Origin: Geojedonia sp051814705
Lineage (GTDB): Bacteria; Bacteroidota; Bacteroidia; Flavobacteriales; Flavobacteriaceae
Assembly: GCA_051814705.1 (NCBI GenBank)
Contig: JBPWQW010000002.1
Span: 248,001-312,000, forward strand
DNA: 64,000 bases
Direction of reading: 5' to 3'
The number at the start of each line of letters is the position of its first letter. Position 1 is the stretch's first letter. Shown one piece after another: positions 17,985-26,402 of the stretch. The notes under the pieces are model-generated. The model was given only the letters and a program-made list of their open reading frames with translations. It did not search any database and was not told where the DNA came from. Position numbers and translations under genes: made by a program.

Positions 17985-18049
17985 CAAAGATTAAAAAAAA
18001 GCGTGACATATGTTATACATTTTTTTGGTGGTTTTATATAAGTCACAGG
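17985..18049 (-). promoter_or_regulatory. Promoter/operator of unit D (AraC gene 1)
   Basis: Plus-strand TCACAGG (18043), TTTATAT (18033), GTTATAC (18012) and CAAAGATTA (17985) show family spacings of 10, 21 and 27 bp. It reads through RNA D into AraC gene 1. Confidence 0.6.
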
Positions 18050-18115
18050 TTGTATTGAAGCAAAAAACGGTTTGGAAAGGTTGCTGAGATGTAGATAATA
18101 CGGGAGTTACAGATG

Positions 18116-18676
18116 TTACAGGTTTTCCAGAGTGCTTCTTCTGCGCTCCCCTATTTTTTTATAATAGGATGGAGAATGACCTGTTACTTTTTTGAATTGA
18201 TTGGATAAGTGGGCCACACTGCTATAATGTAACTTATAGGATATTTCGGTAAGATTTAATTGGTCGTAAAGCATGAGTTCCTTGGCTTTTTCTATTTTAT
18301 GTTTAATAATAAAATGTTGAATGGTTACACCGGTTGCTTCAGAAAACTGATTGGATAGATAGGTGTAGTCATAGCCTAAAGTTTCACTAATAAAATTTGA
18401 ATAATTAGCTTTGGGAAGTTCTTCAGAATAATGAATCATTTCGATAATTAAATTTTTAATTTTATCAATTAGAATGCTTTTTTTATCATCCATTAACTCC
18501 AAACCAGAAGTAGATAAATTTGATTTTAGTGTTTGTTTTTGTATGCCAGAGAGGTTTTCTTTTATTCCTATCATGCCTAGTTCAATACTTGTAGCAGTCA
18601 ATCCCAATTTTTCCAACTCATATTTAACTAAAAGCTTACATCTTAGACTTACCATGTACTTAACATATAGTTTCAT
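18116..18676 (-). CDS. Small AraC-family regulator 2
   Basis: A 186-aa paralog of the gene at 17281, with the same N-terminal domain (KYMVSLRCKLLVKYELEKLG) and the same C-terminal AraC double HTH (LTEISYKLHYSSVAHLSNQF, KKVTGHSPSYYK). Most differences lie in residues 25-60, where the two may sense different signals. It is preceded by unit E in the same arrangement as gene 1: promoter, RNA, terminator, then the ATG about 48 bp later. The two gene-plus-unit blocks look like a tandem duplication. Confidence 0.88.
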   Translation of the reverse strand: MKLYVKYMVSLRCKLLVKYELEKLGLTATSIELGMIGIKENLSGIQKQTLKSNLSTSGLELMDDKKSILIDKIKNLIIEMIHYSEELPKANYSNFISETLGYDYTYLSNQFSEATGVTIQHFIIKHKIEKAKELMLYDQLNLTEISYKLHYSSVAHLSNQFKKVTGHSPSYYKKIGERRRSTLENL

Positions 18677-18725
18677 AAGCGTTTGTGATTTAAGTGAGTC
18701 ATTTTAGTGGAGCCCAAGAGGGGTT

Positions 18726-18811
18726 AAAAAAAAAGCAGGCTTGAAAGCCTGCTTTCCAATACCAAATAAATTTTTTTACTCGGCTTTCCTTACTAACTGA
18801 ACTGATTAATA
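18726..18811 (-). ncRNA. Predicted leader/small RNA, unit E
   Basis: A minus-strand RNA of about 86 nt starts near GGCTATTAATCAGTTCAGTT, has a first hairpin pairing CCGAGTAAA with TTTATTTGG, and ends in a perfect terminator hairpin (AAAGCAGGCTT/AAGCCTGCTTT) followed by nine T. It lies between promoter E and AraC gene 2. Confidence 0.6.
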
Positions 18812-18817
18812 GCCTTA

Positions 18818-18884
18818 CAAAGATTAAACAAAAAGCTTTAAAATCGGTTATACAATTTTAGATTAGAGTTACAGAAATCATAGG
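18818..18884 (-). promoter_or_regulatory. Promoter/operator of unit E (AraC gene 2)
   Basis: Plus-strand TCATAGG (18878), GTTACAG (18868), GTTATAC (18847) and CAAAGATTA (18818) show spacings of 10, 21 and 29 bp. Two half-sites 21 bp apart in direct orientation are what AraC-family proteins usually bind. Confidence 0.6.
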
Positions 18885-19076
18885 TTTAGTCATATACAGT
18901 AAATAAATTAAGGTGAAGGGCAAAAATTTACCCGCAGTCTTACTATGAGTTGTTTGTTCAATTTTTTTTAAAGGTGGGGGTGTCTGTGTTAGGTAGGCTT
19001 CTCGACCCTTCTCTCTAGCTAAGCTCAGGGTAAACACACTCAGGGCAAGTCAAGTGACAGGGTTTATGGCATGGTC

Positions 19077-19814
19077 TTAAACCACTTCAGGTAGCTCTGC
19101 GTAACTCACCCGGTCTGTAATACGCGCTACATTACTATCCTCTTTGGGGCTAAACACATCTTTGCTTACCGTATAGGTTTTCAGCTCAGCATCAGGAAAA
19201 GGGCTGTGTATGCAGCGCTTTAAATCCGTTGGGTTGAGCTCAGGATTCAACCAGTTATGTACAACAGACTTCGATAAAATCACAGGCTGTCGTTTTTTTT
19301 GGTTATGGATCCGTTCAAAAAGGGGAGAGGCCGCCTTGGTTAAGATGCTAAAAGTGATATAGCTTCCAATCACCGTGTACAGCCCCGCCAAAGGCAACAG
19401 CTCGGCATCTTTATGGTGGATATAAAAGGGATATTTTTTGTTTTGATAGGTGTGGGGTTCAAAAAAACCAGTCACGGGAATGATACAACGACGGCTCAGG
19501 GCAGATTCTTTATACAGAGCATGTGAAAAGAGCTTTTCGCTCTGGGCATTCAATCCACCACCATAGCGTACAGCTTGTTTGTAATAGGCTTTAATACCAT
19601 CGACAGGCGTGTTGCTAGGCGCGATGCCCCACACTCCGGGAGCCAGCAATTCCCTGCGTTCTTGGGGAATGACCAGCATATTGGGATGGGCAAATCCATT
19701 AAGATGGTATTGCGGGGTATCAAACAGGCTGATCAGTTTTGGATCGCTGATCTTGACCTGCAGTTGGTCTTCTATTTTGGCAACAGGTGCTGCAATATGG
19801 GTATGAAAACACAT
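19077..19814 (-). CDS. SOS response-associated peptidase (SRAP/HMCES-like)
   Basis: A 245-aa protein with the catalytic Cys2 after methionine (MCFHTHI). NAQSEKLF is near residue 79 with the Asn that supports the thiazolidine linkage, and SRRCIIPVTGFFEPH near 100 has the conserved Glu. A C-terminal VHNWL segment follows. SRAP proteins trap abasic sites in single-stranded DNA as a covalent adduct. Bacteroidetes members begin MCFHT rather than MCGR. It is single and convergent with nothing close by; the SOS link is family knowledge, and I saw no LexA box. Confidence 0.92.
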   Translation of the reverse strand: MCFHTHIAAPVAKIEDQLQVKISDPKLISLFDTPQYHLNGFAHPNMLVIPQERRELLAPGVWGIAPSNTPVDGIKAYYKQAVRYGGGLNAQSEKLFSHALYKESALSRRCIIPVTGFFEPHTYQNKKYPFYIHHKDAELLPLAGLYTVIGSYITFSILTKAASPLFERIHNQKKRQPVILSKSVVHNWLNPELNPTDLKRCIHSPFPDAELKTYTVSKDVFSPKEDSNVARITDRVSYAELPEVV

Positions 19815-20181
19815 CCAGTAAAGAGTTTTAGCTATAAAAATAAAGATTTGTAGGGTTTAATACGATAATATCAAAAATTAATTGGTTTCTAGGCCGATTA
19901 AGACCTTCTTAACAATTTTTACACAAACTATAAGAAGCTCTAATACACTTCACAGCATCATCCATGTCCATTTTTAAATACGAATCATCATGAAAAGTAT
20001 CTATATCATTATAGTAAGGATTTTACTATATATGGTCTGTGCATTCTAAACGCCACAACGTGTGTCTAATAATGGTTAATCGCCTTAAGCCTGCAGTTAG
20101 GAATTGGGAGGCGCATAGATTCTTCATATAAATCATATTAAAAGTCTTACAATTCATAAATTAAGTTAGTACATTTGAGTA
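19815..20181. other. 367-bp intergenic region, nothing clear
   Basis: No ORF above background is present apart from a 19-codon frame at about 19990. A TACATTTG box at 20170-20177 sits only 4 bp before the kinase start codon and could be a promoter giving an almost leaderless mRNA. Confidence 0.4.
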
Positions 20182-21843
20182 ATGAAATTTTTAAAAAAGC
20201 TATCCCTCTTTTTTTATATCATGACCGTAAGCCAACTCCTGTTACCCCTTAACAGCAGTTTTGCCTTACAGCAAACAGATAGTTCTGCCTATTATTTCAG
20301 CTTATTGAGAAGTCCACAAAACAGCAACGATCTATTCTCGGCCTTTCGCTTTTTTAATGCCCGCAAAGAACAAAGCCTTTTACAAAATGACACCTTAAGG
20401 GCGGTTTTAAATTTGCGCTATTTAGCCATTATTCAGAACGAAATCGGTTTTGTTACTGAAAGTGAAACCTCGGCAATCGAAGCCCTCCGTTTAGTAGATC
20501 ATTTGCCCATGACTAAAGAGAGTGTTGAAGCCAAAATAGGGATCTATAACCATCTTGGTAAATTATATAGGGGGTTATCAGAATTCGATACGGCTCTGGA
20601 CTACTATAACAAAGCCTTGCAGAACGTTCAAACTTCCACACAGAAAAATATAGTCTTAAATAATAGAGCCCTGGTGTACGAGGAACAGGGTCAGTTTGAA
20701 CTGGCCGAAGCCGAATTTTCCAAAGCTTATACGCTGGCCCTGAAGTCCGAAGATAAAAGAGAATTGGCCAGAACACTGGATAATTTGGGATTTGTCCAGT
20801 CCAAAACGGGAATTACTGATGCCTTACCCAATATGCTAAAGGCCTTAAGCATTAGGGAAGAGCGTAACGATAGTCCGGGGATTTACGCTAGCTATAGACA
20901 TTTGGCGACCTATTACACAGACATTAATAATAAAACAGAAGCCAAAGCCTACGCCCAAAAAGCGCTGGACAAGGCGAGATCCATCAATAGTTTGTCTTAT
21001 ATAAAGGACGCCTTAGACCTGTTGTTGGGCTTAGAAGACAATAAAAACATCATAGAATTTAAACGTATCAACGACAGTATCACTTTGGCTAAACAGCATA
21101 GCATGAATGCTTATGCCTCCATGAAATACGCCTACGATAAGCAAGAAAAGTTGGCTAAGGAAAACGAACTGGAAAAGGAAGTGCAAAAAAACCTCAAGTT
21201 GCTGTATCTGGCCTTGTCGCTGTTGATTAGCATCACCGCCATAGCCTTGGTTTTCATTTTAAGAGCCAAGTATAACCGAGAAAAGCTTCAGCAAGTTTAT
21301 GTCACTGAAACGCGCATCTCCAAAAAAGTCCACGACGAGGTTGCCAACGATGTGTATCATGTCATCACTAGAATACAGGGAGCCAGTAGCAATGAAGATG
21401 TACTGGACGAGCTGGAAAGTATTTACAACCGCACTAGGGACATTTCCAAAGAAAACAGCGCCATTAATGTTAGTGATAACTTCAATGAATTGGTGCACGA
21501 TATGCTCTTAAGTTATAAAAATGACGAAGTCAACATCGTCACAAGAAGCTTGTGTAAAATCAATTGGGACGCCGTACAAGACCTAAAAAAAACAGCCTTG
21601 TACCGGGTGCTACAGGAATTGATGACCAATATGCGAAAGCACAGTAAGGCCAGCTGGGTGGTGATTAGTTTTGAGCAAAAAGACCATAAAATAAACATTA
21701 ATTATAAGGATAACGGTCTGGGTTGCAACCTTAAAAAAAATAATGGCCTCGTCAATGCGGAAAACCGTATAAATTCTATAAAAGGAATAATTACATTTGA
21801 AACTCAAGTGAACAAAGGTTTTAATGTAAAAATTTCAATTTAG
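20182..21843 (+). CDS. TPR-containing sensor histidine kinase (HisKA_3/NarX type)
   Basis: A 553-aa protein. It has an N-terminal signal sequence (about residues 1-29), TPR repeats over about 55-290, and one membrane helix near 337-357 (LYLALSLLISITAIALVFIL). A dimerisation segment carries the phospho-acceptor His in KKVHDEVAND near 381-390. A HATPase domain has the N-box QELMTNMRKHSKA near 478 and a DNGLGCNL G-box. The TPR part should be periplasmic. The response regulator starts 2 bp after the stop, so the pair is an operon and a cognate two-component system. Confidence 0.92.
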   Translation: MKFLKKLSLFFYIMTVSQLLLPLNSSFALQQTDSSAYYFSLLRSPQNSNDLFSAFRFFNARKEQSLLQNDTLRAVLNLRYLAIIQNEIGFVTESETSAIEALRLVDHLPMTKESVEAKIGIYNHLGKLYRGLSEFDTALDYYNKALQNVQTSTQKNIVLNNRALVYEEQGQFELAEAEFSKAYTLALKSEDKRELARTLDNLGFVQSKTGITDALPNMLKALSIREERNDSPGIYASYRHLATYYTDINNKTEAKAYAQKALDKARSINSLSYIKDALDLLLGLEDNKNIIEFKRINDSITLAKQHSMNAYASMKYAYDKQEKLAKENELEKEVQKNLKLLYLALSLLISITAIALVFILRAKYNREKLQQVYVTETRISKKVHDEVANDVYHVITRIQGASSNEDVLDELESIYNRTRDISKENSAINVSDNFNELVHDMLLSYKNDEVNIVTRSLCKINWDAVQDLKKTALYRVLQELMTNMRKHSKASWVVISFEQKDHKININYKDNGLGCNLKKNNGLVNAENRINSIKGIITFETQVNKGFNVKISI

Positions 21844-21845
21844 TT

Positions 21846-22511
21846 ATGTTTTCAAAGGTTTTAATTTCTGAGGACATGGACGATATCAACAAAGGCGTCT
21901 ATAATGTTCTTATCGAATTAGGCGTCGAACAGGCAGACTATGTGCAATACTGCGATGATGCTTATATCAAATTTAAAAAGGCCCTATTGGACCATGAGCC
22001 CTATGATTTGTTGATTACCGACTTATCTTTTAAATCAGACCACCGCAAGCAACAATTGTCCAATGGGGTGGACTTAATCAAAAAATTAAAAGAAGAGTGC
22101 CCCAATATAAAAGTGATGGTGTACACTATAGAAGATCGCATTCACAGAGTGAGAAGACTTATAGAAGACTATCATATCAACGCCTATGTTTGCAAGGGCA
22201 GGAAAGGACTTGTAGAATTGTCCAAGGCAATCCATGTGATACAAAATGGAGCCTTGTATTTATCTCCAGAAGTTAGACATGCTTTAAGTCCGAGAAACGA
22301 ACTGGAGATTGATGACTTTGACATCTACCTGCTAAAACAGCTTTCCTTAGGGCTATCACAAGAAGATATTAGTACCCTATTCAGTCAAGAACAGATCAGT
22401 CCCAGCAGTTTGAGTTCTATCGAGAAACGACTTAACAGACTCCGCATTCAATTTAAGGCCAAAAACGCCACGCACTTGGTGGCAATTATTAAAGATCTGG
22501 GCATTATTTAG
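21846..22511 (+). CDS. Response regulator with LuxR-like output domain
   Basis: A 221-aa protein. The receiver domain spans residues 1-130 with acidic residues ED at 9-10, the phospho-acceptor Asp in LLITDLSF near 57 and a Lys in the VCKG segment near 118. The C-terminal part (about 155-221) resembles a LuxR/NarL HTH, with D-LLKQLSLGLSQEDI and SSIEKRLNRLRIQF. It lies directly after the TPR kinase, which is its likely partner. Targets are unknown. Confidence 0.88.
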   Translation: MFSKVLISEDMDDINKGVYNVLIELGVEQADYVQYCDDAYIKFKKALLDHEPYDLLITDLSFKSDHRKQQLSNGVDLIKKLKEECPNIKVMVYTIEDRIHRVRRLIEDYHINAYVCKGRKGLVELSKAIHVIQNGALYLSPEVRHALSPRNELEIDDFDIYLLKQLSLGLSQEDISTLFSQEQISPSSLSSIEKRLNRLRIQFKAKNATHLVAIIKDLGII

Positions 22512-22975
22512 TTTGAATAAACAGCTCAAAACTTCGCACGGAAGTATCCATTAAACGGGTCAGTATAGTACAGACAAGAATGGGAAAACAGGGCCGTAGC
22601 TGTGCTTAGAATACGTTAATTTCAAAATAATTTTATTTTTTTTAGCCAATTAAGGTTTACCGTAAGGAAAATCAAAAAACCTGTTGTACACTTGTATGCT
22701 ATTAATTAGTTCCAATAAATGGGAATTAATCTTAAGAACTCTGCATCGTAAGGATGCAGAGTTTTTTTTTAGCCTCAATTGAGGCTTTGACTCCACTAGA
22801 GGTTCATATATAAACTCGCAACTATTTATAGACCAACACGATCGAACACATCGCCTATGGGCAAACTTTAATCTGCGCTGCCCAGCAGCTGTATCTCAAA
22901 GCAAATACGTTGGAAATTTCTTTCAAAAATTGTAACAAGAAAGTAACAGGGTCGTCATTCAATAAAATAAAATAA
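22512..22975. other. 463-bp intergenic region with one terminator
   Basis: It contains TACCGTAAGGA at 22658 and a strong terminator at 22737. The remaining bases show no ORF or repeat I can support. Confidence 0.5.
22737..22770 (+). terminator. Rho-independent terminator, copy 1 of 3
   Basis: AACTCTGCATC and GATGCAGAGTT arms with a short CGTAAG loop run into nine T. Near-identical terminators lie at 25534 and 26232. Confidence 0.85.
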
Positions 22976-23605
22976 ATGAAAAACTTAGCACAAAAATTTT
23001 TAGTCGTTTACTCGTTTGTTGTAACCATAGTCTTTGTTTGGTTTGCACTAAAAATTGTAAATTCAAAGAATAATACAAAAGCAGTTTTTGATGTAATAGA
23101 AGTCAAACAGATTAGAATTGTTGAGCCTGATGGGACCTTACGGATGGTGCTTTCTAACCACGATAAATTCCCTGGCATCATAGTCAAAGGAAAAGAGCAT
23201 GAATTTGATAGACCTCGGGCTGGAATGCTATTTTATAATGATGAAGGATCCGAAAATGGCGGCCTTATTTTCAGTGGCTATATGGATGAAAATGGGAAAA
23301 TCATGAATGCAGGAGGCAGTCTCACTTTTGACCGGTACGGAGGAGATCAAGAATTACAATTAATGGGCGTACACGATAGTGAAGATGCTATAACGGGTTT
23401 AATTGTTAGAGACAGTCCACCAAACGAAAATGGGTATGGACGACTTTGGCTGGGGAAAGACCGTGAAGGTACTGCTTCATTGGCCTTAAAAGATGGGAAA
23501 GGAAATGATAGGATACTTTTAAAAGTCGATGCATCAGGTGATGCCAGTATCGTTTTTCTCGATGAAAACGGAAACGTTCAAAATAGAATCTTACCAAATA
23601 AGTGA
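22976..23605 (+). CDS. Membrane-anchored repeat protein of unknown function
   Basis: A 209-aa protein with one N-terminal membrane helix (about residues 8-27) and an exported beta-rich domain of short repeating units such as IRIVEPDGTLRMVLSN, GRLWLGKDREGTASLAL and ASIVFLDENGN. The pattern recurs in proteins described only as hypothetical in many bacteria. The repeats suggest a beta-solenoid-like structure; the function is unknown. Confidence 0.75.
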   Translation: MKNLAQKFLVVYSFVVTIVFVWFALKIVNSKNNTKAVFDVIEVKQIRIVEPDGTLRMVLSNHDKFPGIIVKGKEHEFDRPRAGMLFYNDEGSENGGLIFSGYMDENGKIMNAGGSLTFDRYGGDQELQLMGVHDSEDAITGLIVRDSPPNENGYGRLWLGKDREGTASLALKDGKGNDRILLKVDASGDASIVFLDENGNVQNRILPNK

Positions 23606-23894
23606 TCGTTGAGTATTTGAATTGTAAAATTGTTTTAGGTATATGACAACATAACAGCTTATCCTATACATGAAATTAACCACGGTTTCAATTAAAAAAC
23701 CAGTTGACAGAACGCTATATTGTTATAGCTAGTTGTCTTCAACTTTCGATAATCAATAACATCAGTTCGCTATACGAGTGTCTCTACACAAAACCACAAT
23801 TATTCTTATGCCCAAAACATGTTGTAAAAATTATAGCCAAAAATGGTAACCAATTTTGAAAGTTGACAGTCTTACCCCTATAAAACAATAAATA

Positions 23895-25403
23895 ATGAAC
23901 AATATACCTCAAATTATCAGACCGCAAATTTTAATACTATTTTTGTTATTGGCATGTGCTTGCAAGACCAGCAAAGATTCTACAGTTCAAAACACCAGCA
24001 AATTCCAAGTAGCGCATCCCAATTTTTCATCACAATTTGAAAATCAAGTCAAAACCATCTATCAAGAAAAAGGCTTGTTTGGAGATTTTATCATTGCTGT
24101 AATTGACGAACAGGGATTGGCCTATTCCTTCGCTATTAATAGGGAGCTTTTAAATGGCAACACATCCTCCCTTGACACGAATTCACCCATTTATATTGCA
24201 TCCAGCACCAAAGCATTCACCGGCACAGTACTCAAAATATTGGAAGAGAAAAAAATACTCGATTTAAATAAATCCCTTCACGATTACCTCCCGCAACTTA
24301 ATTTCAAGGACAGTATTGACACAAAACACATAACAATTAAAAGCCTTTTAAATCATACGCACGGTACATTTAGCACAAGTATGACCTGGAAAACAGCTTT
24401 TTTGGGATATAGCGGTAAAAATGAAGAATTAATCAACGATTTAAATACCGACTTTCTTTTTGACCCATCCGGTACATTCCGTTATTCAAATGTGGGTCCA
24501 ATCATCGCCGGTATGGTCGTGGAACATGTAACGGGTAAAACCTGGAAAAAGGAAATGAACGACTATATTTTCAAGCCCTTAAAGATGGCAAGCACAAGTG
24601 CAAACCTTAGCGATTATAAGCTAAAAACCATTCGTCCATCACTTACCGTTACCAAAGACAGAGGAATTATTGAAAAAGGCTTTTATAAAAATGACTTGAC
24701 CATGCATGCAGCAGGCGGAATAATTTCAACCATAAACGACCTTTCCAAATGGCTAAGCGCAAATATTAGAGAAGACACTAGCTTGCTCCATAAAAACTCT
24801 TGGACTGACCTTCATAGGGCAACCACAGTTCAAGACAAAGACTATTTCACCTACAGGCGTTCTGGCTACAGTTTAGGTTGGGACAGTGCCGAATATCAAA
24901 AAGAAAGCATCTTAACACGTTTTGGGAACTTTGCAGGCATAAGTTTCCACATGTCATTTATGCCCGATAAAAAAATAGGTATAATCGCATTTTCCAATGA
25001 CAACCGGGCTTATCTATTGCCTCATTTAATGGCAAATTATGCTTATAATATCATAAACGCATTACCGGCAGACCGTATTTTTAAGAGTGAAAAACCATTA
25101 TTTGACAAAAGCTTTGAACGAGAGAACGAGATCATATATCCTAATGATTCACAGCTGCTAACAGAAAATAATGCTAGCGATACCCTACAGGGCACCTATC
25201 AAAATACAGCAAATTGGCCAAGCATTTCTATCGAAAAAGAAGAGGATCACTTCCGGTTGAAGTGGGGCGTCTTAAACGGAAAAATCTATAAAAATGAAAA
25301 AGGTGGTTACTTTAGTAATTTGGGAGTGCTGTCAAGAGACTTTGACATAAAAAAAGACACCTTGTTAACAGGCTCCTTAATTTATAAAAAGGAGGAACAC
25401 TAA
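23895..25403 (+). CDS. Class C beta-lactamase-like serine hydrolase, lipoprotein
   Basis: A 502-aa protein with a lipoprotein-type leader (LLLACACK). The catalytic SxxK is in ASSTKAF near residue 104, YSN near 198 (FRYSNVGP) and the third motif HAAGG near 271. A C-terminal extension (about 410-502) resembles the beta-barrel domain of esterases and DD-peptidases of this class. Members hydrolyse peptides, esters or cell-wall D-amino acid bonds; the substrate is not predictable. No neighbour is functionally linked. Confidence 0.9.
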   Translation: MNNIPQIIRPQILILFLLLACACKTSKDSTVQNTSKFQVAHPNFSSQFENQVKTIYQEKGLFGDFIIAVIDEQGLAYSFAINRELLNGNTSSLDTNSPIYIASSTKAFTGTVLKILEEKKILDLNKSLHDYLPQLNFKDSIDTKHITIKSLLNHTHGTFSTSMTWKTAFLGYSGKNEELINDLNTDFLFDPSGTFRYSNVGPIIAGMVVEHVTGKTWKKEMNDYIFKPLKMASTSANLSDYKLKTIRPSLTVTKDRGIIEKGFYKNDLTMHAAGGIISTINDLSKWLSANIREDTSLLHKNSWTDLHRATTVQDKDYFTYRRSGYSLGWDSAEYQKESILTRFGNFAGISFHMSFMPDKKIGIIAFSNDNRAYLLPHLMANYAYNIINALPADRIFKSEKPLFDKSFERENEIIYPNDSQLLTENNASDTLQGTYQNTANWPSISIEKEEDHFRLKWGVLNGKIYKNEKGGYFSNLGVLSRDFDIKKDTLLTGSLIYKKEEH

Positions 25404-25533
25404 AAACGGGTACTACAGTATGAGTTAACTCAACCCATCTAATTTTCTCAGCGGCATGAGCGAATCCTAACCCGTTCTATCTAACTGGTCGTATTAAAAG
25501 AGCATTCATTTTTTTTAAAAGCTAACGTATTAT

Positions 25534-25566
25534 AACTCTGCATCGTAAGGATGCAGGGTTTTTTTT
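25534..25566 (+). terminator. Rho-independent terminator, copy 2 of 3
   Basis: AACTCTGCATC and GATGCAGGGTT arms are followed by a T run. TACCGTAAGGA follows at 25585. Confidence 0.8.
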
Positions 25567-25690
25567 ATGTCCGTAATTGAGGGATACCGTAAGGAAATAG
25601 CTACAAGTAGTTTTAGTTTCGCTCCTAAGTCAGAACAAGCCGAAAACGGACTATAACAGGAGTAGGTATTAAATTTAAATAAATTAAAAC

Positions 25691-26155
25691 ATGAAAAAAA
25701 TGACAATTTATTTGGCACTGGTTACTTTGCTTTTTACAACTAGTTGTGCCTCTATTTTTACAGGTTCGAAAAGGAATGTACTTTTTGAATCCGATCCATC
25801 AGGGGCCAAAGTCTATGTAAATGGATTCGAAAAAGGTATTACACCTACACAAATTAAAGTTAAAGCAGACGATCGCATTGACTTTAGAATTGATGGTTTT
25901 AAAGAACGCGTTGTGGTTATGGATAGTAATTTTAATTTAGTGGCAATACTCAATGGAATCTCAATTATTGGATGGGGTATTGATGCTTTAACAGGATCTT
26001 TAAAACGTGTAGACACTAAATACGTTAAAGTCGATTTAGAACAAAAAGAGGATATTACTGCTCTTGAAAGCTATTTGGAAAATGGAAATATTAAAAAAGT
26101 TAATATTGATACCGATAGCAAAATTATTGAAACGGTAATTGTCTTAAATAACTAA
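25691..26155 (+). CDS. PEGA-domain lipoprotein
   Basis: A 154-aa protein with a lipobox (LFTTSCA, Cys 19). A PEGA-like beta domain follows (FESDPSGAKVYVNGFEKGITPTQIKV, in parts at residues 33-58), then a hydrophobic glycine-rich stretch (ILNGISIIGWGIDALTG) that could associate with membrane. PEGA domains are surface adhesion or carbohydrate-binding modules in other proteins. A terminator follows at 26232. Confidence 0.85.
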   Translation: MKKMTIYLALVTLLFTTSCASIFTGSKRNVLFESDPSGAKVYVNGFEKGITPTQIKVKADDRIDFRIDGFKERVVVMDSNFNLVAILNGISIIGWGIDALTGSLKRVDTKYVKVDLEQKEDITALESYLENGNIKKVNIDTDSKIIETVIVLNN

Positions 26156-26231
26156 GTACCATTTGGTACAGGTTATAAACTAACTTGATGTTTGCATGGC
26201 ATATACAAACAAATTTTTGGCCTAACCCATT

Positions 26232-26266
26232 AAAACTCTGCACAATAAGGCTGCAGAGTTTTTTTT
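26232..26266 (+). terminator. Rho-independent terminator, copy 3 of 3
   Basis: AACTCTGCA and TGCAGAGTT arms with an altered loop (CAATAAGGC) lead into eight T. A related TTCAGTAAGGA motif follows at 26285. Confidence 0.8.
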
Positions 26267-26402
26267 AGATCCTTATTTACGGAATTCAGTAAGGATTTAT
26301 GTGTCAAGTCGCTTAAATTTAAGGCGGTAAAAAAGGAATTAATCCGTATTTTTAATCTGGCTCATCCCAATTGGAATAGGCCGATTACAAAACAAAACCC
26401 TA

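Larger units (their letters stand above)
18677..19076. other. 400-bp intergenic region holding unit E
   Basis: It contains unit E (RNA and promoter, 18726-18885) and a degenerate dispersed repeat at 18987-19066 built around CTTCTCGA and GTGACAGGGTTT. No ORF is supported. Confidence 0.6.
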
